A stretch of 27,148 nucleotides of DNA from a virus: the IMG/VR virus record IMGVR_UViG_3300028592_000075, positions 1 to 27,148 of that record; one strand, given 5' to 3'. Shown one piece after another: positions 6,252-12,883 of the stretch; the stretch's first letter is position 1, and the number at the start of each line of letters is the position of its first letter. The position numbers and the translations under genes were made by a program. A model generated the notes under the pieces. The model worked only from the letters and a program-made list of their open reading frames with translations. It did no database searches and was not told where the DNA came from.

Positions 6252-7006
6252 TTCTCGACATCGAAACTGCTCCTAACATTGCTTACGTCTGGCGTTTCTT
6301 TAAAGAGAACGTTGGGGCTAAGCAGGTGTTAGAGCACACAGAGATTATGTCCTTCTCATTTAAATGGCTAGGTGATCCTACCATTTACTATTACGATAAG
6401 CAATATTGTACAGAGAAGGTATTGCTTGAACCACTGATGGAGGCGCTAGATGCTGCTGATATTGTCGTTGCCCATAATGGCGCTAAGTTCGATCTTCCTA
6501 CTATTCAAGGTCGTGCTCTGGTGGCAGGGTATCGTCCACCTAGCCCTTACAAGATCGTTGATACCGTACTGGTGGCTCGATATGAGTTTAACTTTCCTTC
6601 TAATAGTCTTGAATATCTTTCTGGTATTCTCGGTGTAGAGAAGAAGGATGACCATAAGAAGTTCCCCGGATTTGAACTGTGGTCTGAATGTCTGAAGGGT
6701 AATCCTGAAGCATGGGAAGAGATGAAGCTCTATAACATTCAGGATATTATTACACTTGAACAGGTATATCTGAAGATGCGTCCATGGATGCGACGTCATC
6801 CTAATGTTGGTGTATTCGAAGATCAGAAGGAAGTGGTTTGTCCCAAGTGTGGTGGTAATCATATTCACTGGCGTGGTTATGCACATACTAACACAGGACG
6901 TTATCATCGTTTTCAATGTAATGATTGTGGTGGTTGGGGTCGTACTCGCACTTCTATTTATCCGACAGAACTGAAGAAAAATCTAGTTGTTAACGTAGCT
7001 AATTAA
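6236..7006 (+). CDS. DnaQ-fold 3'-5' exonuclease with C-terminal zinc ribbon
   Basis: A 256-aa nuclease of the RNase H-like/DnaQ exonuclease fold. Exo I is LILDIET (D8, E10), Exo II is HNGAKFD (N81, D86), and Exo III is YNIQDIITLEQVY (D170). After residue 200 a zinc ribbon follows with C202/C205 (VCPKCGG) and C228/C231 (CNDCGG). The polymerase encoded at 576-2450 already has its own proofreading domain, so this is a second, independent exonuclease. It may act in recombination, in degrading host DNA, or on RNA-DNA hybrids. The zinc ribbon could bind ssDNA. It overlaps the preceding gene by 16 bp and is followed by a clear AAGGAGAG for the next small gene. Confidence 0.85.
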   Translation: MARILILDIETAPNIAYVWRFFKENVGAKQVLEHTEIMSFSFKWLGDPTIYYYDKQYCTEKVLLEPLMEALDAADIVVAHNGAKFDLPTIQGRALVAGYRPPSPYKIVDTVLVARYEFNFPSNSLEYLSGILGVEKKDDHKKFPGFELWSECLKGNPEAWEEMKLYNIQDIITLEQVYLKMRPWMRRHPNVGVFEDQKEVVCPKCGGNHIHWRGYAHTNTGRYHRFQCNDCGGWGRTRTSIYPTELKKNLVVNVAN

Positions 7007-7015
7007 GGAGAGATT

Positions 7016-7189
7016 ATGGAATTTGTTATTTTCTACTTCGTTGTGGGTCTTATTATCAATTGGGGTGTAGCACTGTGGGGTATGATCTTTGAATACGAAG
7101 ACATCGATCCTATGGGCTTTATTCTTACTATTCCAGTATGGCCTCTTACCGTATGGAATATCATCACTGCATTCACTAATGGAGAATAA
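7016..7189 (+). CDS. Small membrane protein, two helices (57 aa)
   Basis: A 57-codon frame with a strong Shine-Dalgarno (AAGGAG at 7005-7010). The product has two hydrophobic segments, about residues 3-23 (FVIFYFVVGLIINWGVAL) and 33-52 (MGFILTIPVWPLTVWNII). An acidic loop (EYEDIDP) separates them. This is a typical small inner-membrane protein. It is followed after 2 bp by a secreted protein gene, so the pair may act together at the envelope, for example in superinfection exclusion or lysis control. That role is speculative. Confidence 0.75.
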   Translation: MEFVIFYFVVGLIINWGVALWGMIFEYEDIDPMGFILTIPVWPLTVWNIITAFTNGE

Positions 7190-7191
7190 AT

Positions 7192-7500
7192 ATGTTTAAG
7201 TATATTGCTTCTGTATTAATCACTCTGGCACTTATTGTGCCAGCTAGTGCTAGTCAGTTCATCGAAGTTAAGACTGACCCCTGTCGTACGTTTGAAATCC
7301 AGAAGGCTGAAGTTAAGGCAGCTCGTCCTGATGTGACGATTGTATCTCCCTTGGATGACGAAGGAGTTGTTGTCTACAAGCAGGTAGATGGTGATATTAC
7401 TACTTACATCGCCTCTCATTTCAATGCAGACGGTTGTCTTGATGGTATTCTTGTCCTTAATCAGGATGAATATAACGAATATTTCGGTATTGTTTCCTGA
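7192..7500 (+). CDS. Exported small protein with signal peptide (102 aa)
   Basis: The N-terminus is a textbook Sec signal peptide: MFKYIA, a hydrophobic core SVLITLALIVP, and an ASA|S-type cleavage site near residue 20. The mature part (about 82 aa) looks beta-rich and contains two cysteines that could form a disulfide in the periplasm. No family was recognised. GGAGA lies 7 nt before ATG 7192. Its TGA shares a base with the ATG of thyX. An exported protein inside the nucleotide-metabolism block is unexpected. Possible roles are superinfection exclusion or periplasmic inhibition, neither shown by the sequence. Confidence 0.8.
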   Translation: MFKYIASVLITLALIVPASASQFIEVKTDPCRTFEIQKAEVKAARPDVTIVSPLDDEGVVVYKQVDGDITTYIASHFNADGCLDGILVLNQDEYNEYFGIVS

Positions 7501-8177
7501 TGAAGGCTGAACTTATCGACACGATGGGTAATGATCTCACCGTTGTAAATGCTGCTCGGGTTTCTTTTGATAAGGAATCCGAGTGGGAGTGGAGTTATGA
7601 TGGTAACGGAGATGAAGCACTTCTGGCCGAGAAAGATCAGAAGCTTATTAATTACCTAGCCAAGCATAACCATTGGACACCGTTCTCTCATGTTATGATC
7701 ACGATGAGAGAGACTGTCCCTATCTTCGTAGCTCGTCAACGCTTTAAACATATGGTAGGGTTTACGTACAATGAAGTAAGTCGGCGTTATGTAGATACGC
7801 CTCCTGAGTTCTTCATCCCTGAGTCGTGGCGTAAAGCTGCTGAGAATAAGAAGCAGGGTAGTAGTGATGAAAGTCTTATAGGACTGGATGCCGATTCGGC
7901 TGGGTTTCATTATGAAGAATTAATCCAGTATGCAAAAGAAATGTATACGATGTTGATTAATATGGGTGTAGCTCCGGAGCAAGCTCGTATGGTGTTGCCT
8001 CAGTCTATGTACACGTCCTACTACGTTACTGGATCGTTAGCAGCGTGGGCTAGAGCCTATAAGCTTCGTATTGACCCTCATGCTCAGAAAGAGATTCAAG
8101 ACCTCGCTGTACAGTGGGGAGATATCATTGGCGCTATTCCAGAATTGAAATACTCATGGGAGGCCCTCACTAAGTAA
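7500..8177 (+). CDS. thyX: Flavin-dependent thymidylate synthase ThyX
   Basis: A 225-aa ThyX that methylates dUMP to dTMP using FAD, NADPH and methylene-tetrahydrofolate. Family features are HWTPFSH (58-64), the ARQ-initiated signature helix (78-97) ending in NEVSRRY, and the C-terminal block QARMVLPQSMYTSYY with LRIDPHAQKEIQ. The usual RHRx7S signature is altered: the RHR position reads KHM (83-85), and there is one extra residue before S94. The rest of the active-site scaffold is intact, so an active phage-type variant is likely. It starts at ATG 7500, overlapping the TGA of the exported-protein gene by one base. It works upstream of the RNR genes in supplying dTTP. Confidence 0.93.
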   Translation: MKAELIDTMGNDLTVVNAARVSFDKESEWEWSYDGNGDEALLAEKDQKLINYLAKHNHWTPFSHVMITMRETVPIFVARQRFKHMVGFTYNEVSRRYVDTPPEFFIPESWRKAAENKKQGSSDESLIGLDADSAGFHYEELIQYAKEMYTMLINMGVAPEQARMVLPQSMYTSYYVTGSLAAWARAYKLRIDPHAQKEIQDLAVQWGDIIGAIPELKYSWEALTK

Positions 8178-8216
8178 GCTTAATTGAGGTATATACATAT
8201 ACACAACTAAAAGATT

Positions 8217-8222
8217 GGAGGA
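8217..8222 (+). promoter_or_regulatory. Strong Shine-Dalgarno with no AUG/GUG/UUG after it
   Basis: GGAGGA is followed 5 nt later by ATC (8228) and 2 nt later by ATT (8225), in frame with a 99-codon open frame. The whole 50-bp space after thyX otherwise holds an AT-rich run (8189-8200) and nothing recognisable. Confidence 0.6.
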
Positions 8223-8227
8223 TTATT

Positions 8228-8527
8228 ATCAGCCTCTACGAAGGAACAAGTATTAAAGAACTTATCTCAGGAGAATTCCAACTACGGATTGTAATACAGA
8301 AGCAAGAAGGTGGTATCTCTATCAAGAGAATAACTACTATCGTCCCTATTGGGGATTGTACTTATATCAGACACCTACCACTCACCACTACAATTAAACT
8401 TATGTTGATTAATTCTCCTGAAGTTTCTCCATTCCTTTCCTACTTCAGGAAAGATACTCGTGATAAGTTCGAGATTAAACTCGATGGAGACGATAAGTTA
8501 AGACGAATAATCATTAATTCTATTTAA
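8228..8527 (+). CDS. Hypothetical protein with apparent ATC (or ATT) start
   Basis: A frame of 99 codons fills almost all of the 362-bp stretch between thyX and nrdB. It is open from 8174 to the TAA at 8525-8527 but has no ATG, GTG or TTG until an internal ATG at 8401. A strong GGAGGA at 8217-8222 puts initiation at ATC 8228 (or ATT 8225). The predicted product looks like a real protein: beta-rich, basic, with FQLRIVIQKQEGGISIKRIT and KFEIKLDGDDKLRRIIINS, and no membrane helix. No family was recognised. Alternatives are an assembly error or mutation in an original ATG, or decay into a pseudogene that now starts at 8401. Confidence 0.6.
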   Translation: MSLYEGTSIKELISGEFQLRIVIQKQEGGISIKRITTIVPIGDCTYIRHLPLTTTIKLMLINSPEVSPFLSYFRKDTRDKFEIKLDGDDKLRRIIINSI

Positions 8528-8539
8528 GGAAGGAATACG

Positions 8540-9514
8540 ATGGGCCTCTTTGACGAGCAGATTAGTCGTAAGCCTGACCTCTATCCTAAAGCCAGTGATT
8601 TTATCTCTGCCATGTGGCATGGGTCATGGACACCCGATGAATTTAATTTCAAATCAGATTACTCTCAGTTCAAATCAGAACTGACGAAAGAAGAACAACA
8701 AATCATTACTCGTACTCTCTCTGCAATCGGACAGATTGAAGTGGCAGTGAAGAAGTTTTGGTCTAAGCTTGGCGATAACTTCCCTCATCCGTCTATTGCG
8801 GACCTTGGCTATGTCATGGCTGACATTGAGGTGAGACATAATAAGGCATACGAAAAGCTGTTAGATGTTCTTGGACTCGAACATGTATTCGAAGAAAACC
8901 TCAAAGAGCCTGTCGTTGCTGGACGTGTAAAGTATTTACGTAAGTATCTGGATAAGGTGTATAAGGACGATAAGAAACAATACATCTATGCTCTTATCCT
9001 CTTCACTCTATTCGTAGAGAACGTATCTCTCTTCAGCCAGTTCTATATCATCCTCTGGTTTAGACGTAATAAGAATGTATTGAACGATGCTGCACAGCAG
9101 GTAGAATATACTCGTAATGAGGAACATCTCCATGCTCAGGTAGGTATCTGGCTTGTCAATGAACTCCGTCAGGAATATCCTGAACTGTTTGATGAAGAAC
9201 TTATTCATCGAGTTGTATGGGAAGCTCAAGAGGCATTCCGAGCTGAACGAGATATCATCGATTGGATGATTGGTGATTATAATCAAGATGGATTGAATGC
9301 CAATATCCTTAAAGATTATGTGGATCATCGTATCAATATGAGCCTGTCTCAGATTGGATTTGAAGGATATAAGATTGATATCAAATCTCATGAAGAGTTT
9401 AAGTGGATGGATGAAGAGCTGCACGGATATAATATGAAAGACTTCTTCGCTGGTAAGGATAAGAACTACGGGAAGAATAACAAAACTTACAACGATGAAG
9501 AGGTGTTCGGTTGA
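8540..9514 (+). CDS. nrdB: Class I ribonucleotide reductase small subunit NrdB
   Basis: A 324-aa ferritin-like subunit that generates and stores the tyrosyl radical used by NrdA to reduce ribonucleotides. Candidate metal ligands are E67, E97 and H100 (IEVRHNKAY), E160 (FVENVSLF), and E195 and H198 (EEHLH). Y104, three residues after H100, matches the radical tyrosine spacing E-x2-H-x3-Y, so this is a tyrosyl-radical type and not a class Ic-like variant. The acidic C-terminal tail (NDEEVFG) is the expected docking peptide for NrdA. AAGGAAGGA precedes ATG 8540. The end overlaps nrdA by 4 bp, favouring equal expression. Confidence 0.95.
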   Translation: MGLFDEQISRKPDLYPKASDFISAMWHGSWTPDEFNFKSDYSQFKSELTKEEQQIITRTLSAIGQIEVAVKKFWSKLGDNFPHPSIADLGYVMADIEVRHNKAYEKLLDVLGLEHVFEENLKEPVVAGRVKYLRKYLDKVYKDDKKQYIYALILFTLFVENVSLFSQFYIILWFRRNKNVLNDAAQQVEYTRNEEHLHAQVGIWLVNELRQEYPELFDEELIHRVVWEAQEAFRAERDIIDWMIGDYNQDGLNANILKDYVDHRINMSLSQIGFEGYKIDIKSHEEFKWMDEELHGYNMKDFFAGKDKNYGKNNKTYNDEEVFG

Positions 9515-11133
9515 CTTGGTGGATTAATAAAGATACACGAACATTCATGTCCCGTGGTTATCTAGCAGAAGGACAAACAGTTGAAGAACGTATCCATCAG
9601 ATTGCACAAGCGGCTGAAAAGTATTTGGGATTCGAATTTGCTGAAGAATTTGAGGGACAGCTTCTTGCTGGTTGGATTAGTCTTGCTAGCCCTATTTGGA
9701 GTAACTACGGTTTGGATCGTGGCCTCCCTATTTCCTGTAACGGCTCTTATATTGATGATAGCATTGATGATATTCTATATAAGACGTTAGAGATTGGGGT
9801 ACAGACAAAGCATGGAGCAGGAACAAGTGCCTATCTCGGAGCGATTAGAGGTCGTGGAAATCAGATTTCTACAGGCGGTAGGGCTGATGGACCAGTCCAT
9901 TACGCCTCCCTTATCGAACAAACGACGAATATCATTTCTCAATCTAATGTTCGTAGGGGTAGCTGTGCTATCTATCTTCCTGTTGATCATCCTGACATTA
10001 ATGAATTCTTAGACATCAGGGAAGAAGGTAATTCTATTCAGCATGTATCTCTTGGTGTCACCATCACGGATAAGTGGATGGAAGAGATGCTAGCAGGGGA
10101 TAAGGACAAGCGTAAAATCTGGATGCGTATCATCCGTAAGAGATTTGAAACTGGTTATCCCTATATCTTCTGGACGGATACAGTTAATAACAATCGTCCT
10201 AAGGAGGTCGTAGACCATATCTATGCATCTAATCTGTGTAGTGAAATCGCTCTACCTTCAGACGTAGATAACACATTCGTATGTTGTCTATCGTCTCTTA
10301 ATCTATTGAAGTATGATGAATGGAAGGACTCTACAGTTGTTCGTAACTTGGTTTATTTCTTGGATACAGTCATTACAGAATACGTCAATAAGACAGAAGG
10401 AATTAGAGGCTTTGAGACAGCGAGAAACTTCTCGAAGAAGTACAGAGCAATTGGAGTTGGAACTCTAGGTTATCATTCATACCTCCAATCAAAGCTAATT
10501 CCCTTTGAAGGACTACGAGCACAGATGGAGAACGTAGAGATACATTCCCTCATCTCTAGAAGGGCTCTAGAAGCCTCTAGGGAGCTCGTACAGCGGGGTT
10601 TCGATGATGTCCTAGGCAGTGGTAGGCGAAACGCTACAACTATGGCTGTAGCCCCTACTACAAGCTCTAGTTTCATTCTCGGTCAGGTGAGTCCTAGTGT
10701 CGAACCTCTCAACTCGAATTATTTCGTTAAAGACTTGGCTAAGGGTAAGTTCACTTATCGTAATCCATTCCTTAAAGATGTACTGAAAGAGATTGATAAG
10801 GATAGCGATGAAGTATGGGACTCTATCCTCATGAGGGGTGGTAGTGTCCAGCATCTGGATTTCCTATCTGACGATCTGAAGAAGGTGTTTAAAACCTTTG
10901 GTGAAATCAGTCAGTATGAAATCATTACACAGGCTGCTGATCGTCAGAAATATATTGATCAATCTCAATCTATCAATCTTATGATCCATCCTAAGTCGTC
11001 TGCTAAGGACGTACATGAGCTTCTTGTAGAAGCATGGAAGCTTGGATTGAAGACGCTCTACTATCAACGTTCTACTAATCCAGCACAGGAATACGCTCGT
11101 AGCTTATACGAATGTGTGGCGTGTGGAGCCTAG
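9511..11133 (+). CDS. nrdA: Class I ribonucleotide reductase large subunit NrdA
   Basis: The catalytic RNR subunit, 540 aa, much shorter than E. coli NrdA (761). The protein opens directly with the barrel-domain sequence TRTFMSRGYLAEG, so the N-terminal ATP-cone that senses overall activity is missing. Catalytic residues are visible: C76 in PISCNGS and C258 in VCCLSSLNL as the redox pair, N241-C243-E245 in NLCSEIALP for the thiyl site, the radical-transfer tyrosines in LYYQRS, and a C-terminal CVACGA (C535/C538) for re-reduction. PTTSSS is the phosphate-binding loop. The start is TTG 9511 inside the nrdB stop (TTGA); the next ATG (9547) would remove conserved residues. Without the cone, dATP feedback is probably absent. 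Confidence 0.94.
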   Translation: MTWWINKDTRTFMSRGYLAEGQTVEERIHQIAQAAEKYLGFEFAEEFEGQLLAGWISLASPIWSNYGLDRGLPISCNGSYIDDSIDDILYKTLEIGVQTKHGAGTSAYLGAIRGRGNQISTGGRADGPVHYASLIEQTTNIISQSNVRRGSCAIYLPVDHPDINEFLDIREEGNSIQHVSLGVTITDKWMEEMLAGDKDKRKIWMRIIRKRFETGYPYIFWTDTVNNNRPKEVVDHIYASNLCSEIALPSDVDNTFVCCLSSLNLLKYDEWKDSTVVRNLVYFLDTVITEYVNKTEGIRGFETARNFSKKYRAIGVGTLGYHSYLQSKLIPFEGLRAQMENVEIHSLISRRALEASRELVQRGFDDVLGSGRRNATTMAVAPTTSSSFILGQVSPSVEPLNSNYFVKDLAKGKFTYRNPFLKDVLKEIDKDSDEVWDSILMRGGSVQHLDFLSDDLKKVFKTFGEISQYEIITQAADRQKYIDQSQSINLMIHPKSSAKDVHELLVEAWKLGLKTLYYQRSTNPAQEYARSLYECVACGA

Positions 11134-11249
11134 TGAAGTGGTGGTCACTATTAACGGAGGGGGTATTCTTCCTCCTATCAGGCGGTATCATTACTAACGT
11201 TATGATGAAAGCCTATATGAATAAGCATAAAGATAAAGACGATGAATGA
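11133..11249 (+). CDS. Small membrane protein, GTG start (38 aa)
   Basis: A 38-codon frame starts at GTG 11133, sharing one base with the TAG of nrdA, with TGGAG just upstream. The peptide has one hydrophobic stretch (SLLTEGVFFLLSGGIITNVM, about residues 5-24) followed by a basic and acidic tail (MNKHKDKDDE). It looks like a single-pass membrane protein with a charged cytoplasmic end. It is the last gene of the rightward arm, immediately before the terminator. The function is unknown. Confidence 0.55.
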   Translation: MKWWSLLTEGVFFLLSGGIITNVMMKAYMNKHKDKDDE

Positions 11250-11255
11250 ATAACA

Positions 11256-11299
11256 GAAAACCCGCCTCCGGCAATTAAGCTGGGGCGGGTTTCTTTTTG
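11256..11299. terminator. Bidirectional rho-independent terminator between the arms
   Basis: AAACCCGCC (11258-11266) pairs perfectly with GGCGGGTTT (11284-11292), with a further weak stem inside the 17-nt loop. On the + strand it is followed by CTTTTTG. On the - strand it is followed by TTTCTG after the A-rich side. It lies 7 bp after the last rightward gene and 2 bp beyond the last leftward gene, so it stops both convergent transcripts. Confidence 0.9.
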
Positions 11300-11300
11300 T

Positions 11301-11528
11301 CTAATTTCTCATTAATGATTTAATGTCGCTACGAATCTCAATTAATTGATTATGTATCGTAGCTGTTTGTTCTTTACGGTAATGTTCATATAAATCTAGA
11401 CGCTGTTTGAGTAGTTCAAGCTCTGCTTGATTAGTGAATACACGTCTTACTAGATAGATAATCCCACCTAACAACGTCATAGCAATACCGTAGAGCCATG
11501 TATTTACATTGCTCCAATCGATAGTCAT
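11301..11528 (-). CDS. Membrane protein with coiled coil (75 aa), possible lysis accessory
   Basis: A 75-aa protein with one membrane helix (about 11-28, WLYGIAMTLLGGIIYLV). Arg-Arg follows it, then a long heptad-like helix (AELELLKQRLDLYEHYRKEQ). The basic residues after the helix suggest that the coiled coil faces the cytoplasm, which argues against an i-spanin, whose coiled coil faces the periplasm. It could be a holin-like or anti-holin protein; the nearby endolysin and holin support a lysis link. ATG 11528 shares a base with the stop of the preceding gene. It is the last gene of the late arm, and its stop lies against the shared terminator. Confidence 0.75.
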   Translation of the reverse strand: MTIDWSNVNTWLYGIAMTLLGGIIYLVRRVFTNQAELELLKQRLDLYEHYRKEQTATIHNQLIEIRSDIKSLMRN

Positions 11529-11827
11529 TAATCAGCAGCCCAAGTACCACCGGTAACTACACCACCTGCAACAACAACGGTGAAATCACCACCAGTACCG
11601 GGGAGGACATCACCATTTTCAATGACAGTTTGAGTGGCTGGAAGAGGGGCTAGTTTATCACTAAGATGACTAGCGAACTTTCTCCAGAATTCATGCTCAT
11701 TATTAGCAGAACTGAAAGACCCATTCAATGCTGTAAGGACAGCAGTCCAATAAGTCTTCTCATTACTAATCTTACCAGTCCCGCCTACGGCGTCAAGCAT
11801 AAGCTTGCGAGCTTGCAACTCGTTCAT
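11528..11827 (-). CDS. Hypothetical protein (99 aa)
   Basis: A 99-aa soluble protein with AAGGAGA before ATG 11827. The N-terminal two thirds are helical and charged (MNELQARKLMLDAVGG, NNEHEFWRKFASHL). The C-terminal third is glycine- and valine-rich (GDFTVVVAGGVVTGGTW) and looks like beta strands. It lies between the holin and the 75-aa membrane protein, in the region where T7 keeps tail-fibre and late accessory genes. No family was recognised. A small structural or adhesion-associated protein is possible. Confidence 0.7.
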   Translation of the reverse strand: MNELQARKLMLDAVGGTGKISNEKTYWTAVLTALNGSFSSANNEHEFWRKFASHLSDKLAPLPATQTVIENGDVLPGTGGDFTVVVAGGVVTGGTWAAD

Positions 11828-11840
11828 ACCATTCTCCTTG

Positions 11841-12233
11841 TTATTTAGTGAAACGCCCTAACAGAGCTTTACCACCATCTACGATAAACAAAGCCCCGAC
11901 GATAGCAAGGAACACTTCCTCTGCAAATCCGGGCATACGTAACACAGTCCATCCTAAGAATGGAAACTGTGCAAAGATAAGAGCACTCCAATAAATACCG
12001 GCAGGTATAACAAAGAATAGTTGGAACCACCAAGTTCGACCAACCAATAGGCTAGTCTGAGCTTCAATCCACTTCTTTGTTACGTCAGCTTTGACTTGCT
12101 CTTTAGTCACTTCATCGTCCATCCCACTTTCGATGGTACGAAGAATACTTTCTAAATTACCTCCGGTGAACAATCCCCCAACAAATTTACCTACGTTGAG
12201 TAGAAGCCCACCTAATCCGAATAACCAGCCCAT
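11841..12233 (-). CDS. Holin, three-helix (GTA_holin_3TM-like)
   Basis: A 130-aa protein with a glycine-rich hydrophobic N-terminus (LFGLGGLLLNVGKFVGGLF). A charged amphipathic stretch follows (DDEVTKEQVKADVTKKWIE), then two clear membrane helices, about 68-89 (WWFQLFFVIPAGIYWSALIF) and 104-122 (FAEEVFLAIVGALFIVDGGK). The layout and the WWFQ...PAGIYW and GALFIVDGGK features match the three-TM holin family common in phages and gene-transfer agents of Alphaproteobacteria. Holins permeabilise the inner membrane to release endolysin at a set time. ATG 12233 overlaps the endolysin stop by one base, so the two are translationally coupled. Confidence 0.82.
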   Translation of the reverse strand: MGWLFGLGGLLLNVGKFVGGLFTGGNLESILRTIESGMDDEVTKEQVKADVTKKWIEAQTSLLVGRTWWFQLFFVIPAGIYWSALIFAQFPFLGWTVLRMPGFAEEVFLAIVGALFIVDGGKALLGRFTK

Positions 12234-12883
12234 TATTTACCTCCAGCCAATAACTTGATTAGAAGCCTCAGGAGGACGATAAAGATATTATCCCTACCAT
12301 CGGTAGCCTGATTGGCATTAGACCTGTCAGTGGGCTTCTCTAGCGATTTAACAGCCCTTTCAAATACAAGAGCATGTTCACCAATCTCCACTTGCTTATC
12401 GGTGCCATTAACGACTCGTCTAGCATTAGAAAATTCTCTTAAGTCTTCTTTATCATCCTCATCAACACCATCGAGATAATCATTCATTTTCTTAGTCGTA
12501 AACCAACCTTCTTCCATTCCATCAAATAAGATAGGAATAGCATAGTTAGGGTTCATAACGAGGTCAGGATTCTTTACAAAATCTACACCAAACTTATCGC
12601 TAGCTTTCTTATAATTGTAATCCCAAGTAAGTTGTACATATCCCCTACCATAGTAGGGCCAATACTTCTTAGAACGAAGATACTTTTCTCCACCGTATTC
12701 CTTGACAGGTTGCATAGTAAAAGCAGTTTCATGCCACACAGTGGCTAGAATATAAGCCAGATTATCCCATCGTGTATTACGTCTTTCAGCTTCATCAAGG
12801 ATAAGATTAAATCCATTTACTTGATTTTGTTTAAGGGGGCCATAATGCCCCCTAACGATGTTAAAGAAATTAGTCCTATCCAT
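12233..12883 (-). CDS. Endolysin, GH19 chitinase-like muramidase, with C-terminal hydrophobic tail
   Basis: A 216-aa peptidoglycan hydrolase of the glycoside hydrolase 19 (chitinase-like lysozyme) group. The catalytic acid is E52 in VWHETAF; a second glutamate lies in KEYGGEKYL (E62/E66). The family motif PYYGRGYVQLTW is at 76-87. Such enzymes cleave the glycan of the host wall. A linker near 180-197 leads to an unusual last segment (about 198-216, IFIVLLRLLIKLLAGGK) that is hydrophobic with spaced basic residues, so it may insert into or bind membranes. There is no N-terminal signal peptide, so release should depend on the adjacent holin. Start and stop both share one base with their neighbours. 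Confidence 0.9.
   Translation of the reverse strand: MDRTNFFNIVRGHYGPLKQNQVNGFNLILDEAERRNTRWDNLAYILATVWHETAFTMQPVKEYGGEKYLRSKKYWPYYGRGYVQLTWDYNYKKASDKFGVDFVKNPDLVMNPNYAIPILFDGMEEGWFTTKKMNDYLDGVDEDDKEDLREFSNARRVVNGTDKQVEIGEHALVFERAVKSLEKPTDRSNANQATDGRDNIFIVLLRLLIKLLAGGK

Noticed and set aside
6446-6916. Open frame on the - strand opposite the DnaQ-fold exonuclease
   Set aside because: Antisense to a gene with intact catalytic motifs, low-complexity composition and no start signal.
8184-8200. Possible promoter after thyX (TTGAGG with TATACA)
   Set aside because: The elements are only a few bases apart instead of about 17, so they do not form a sigma-70-type promoter.
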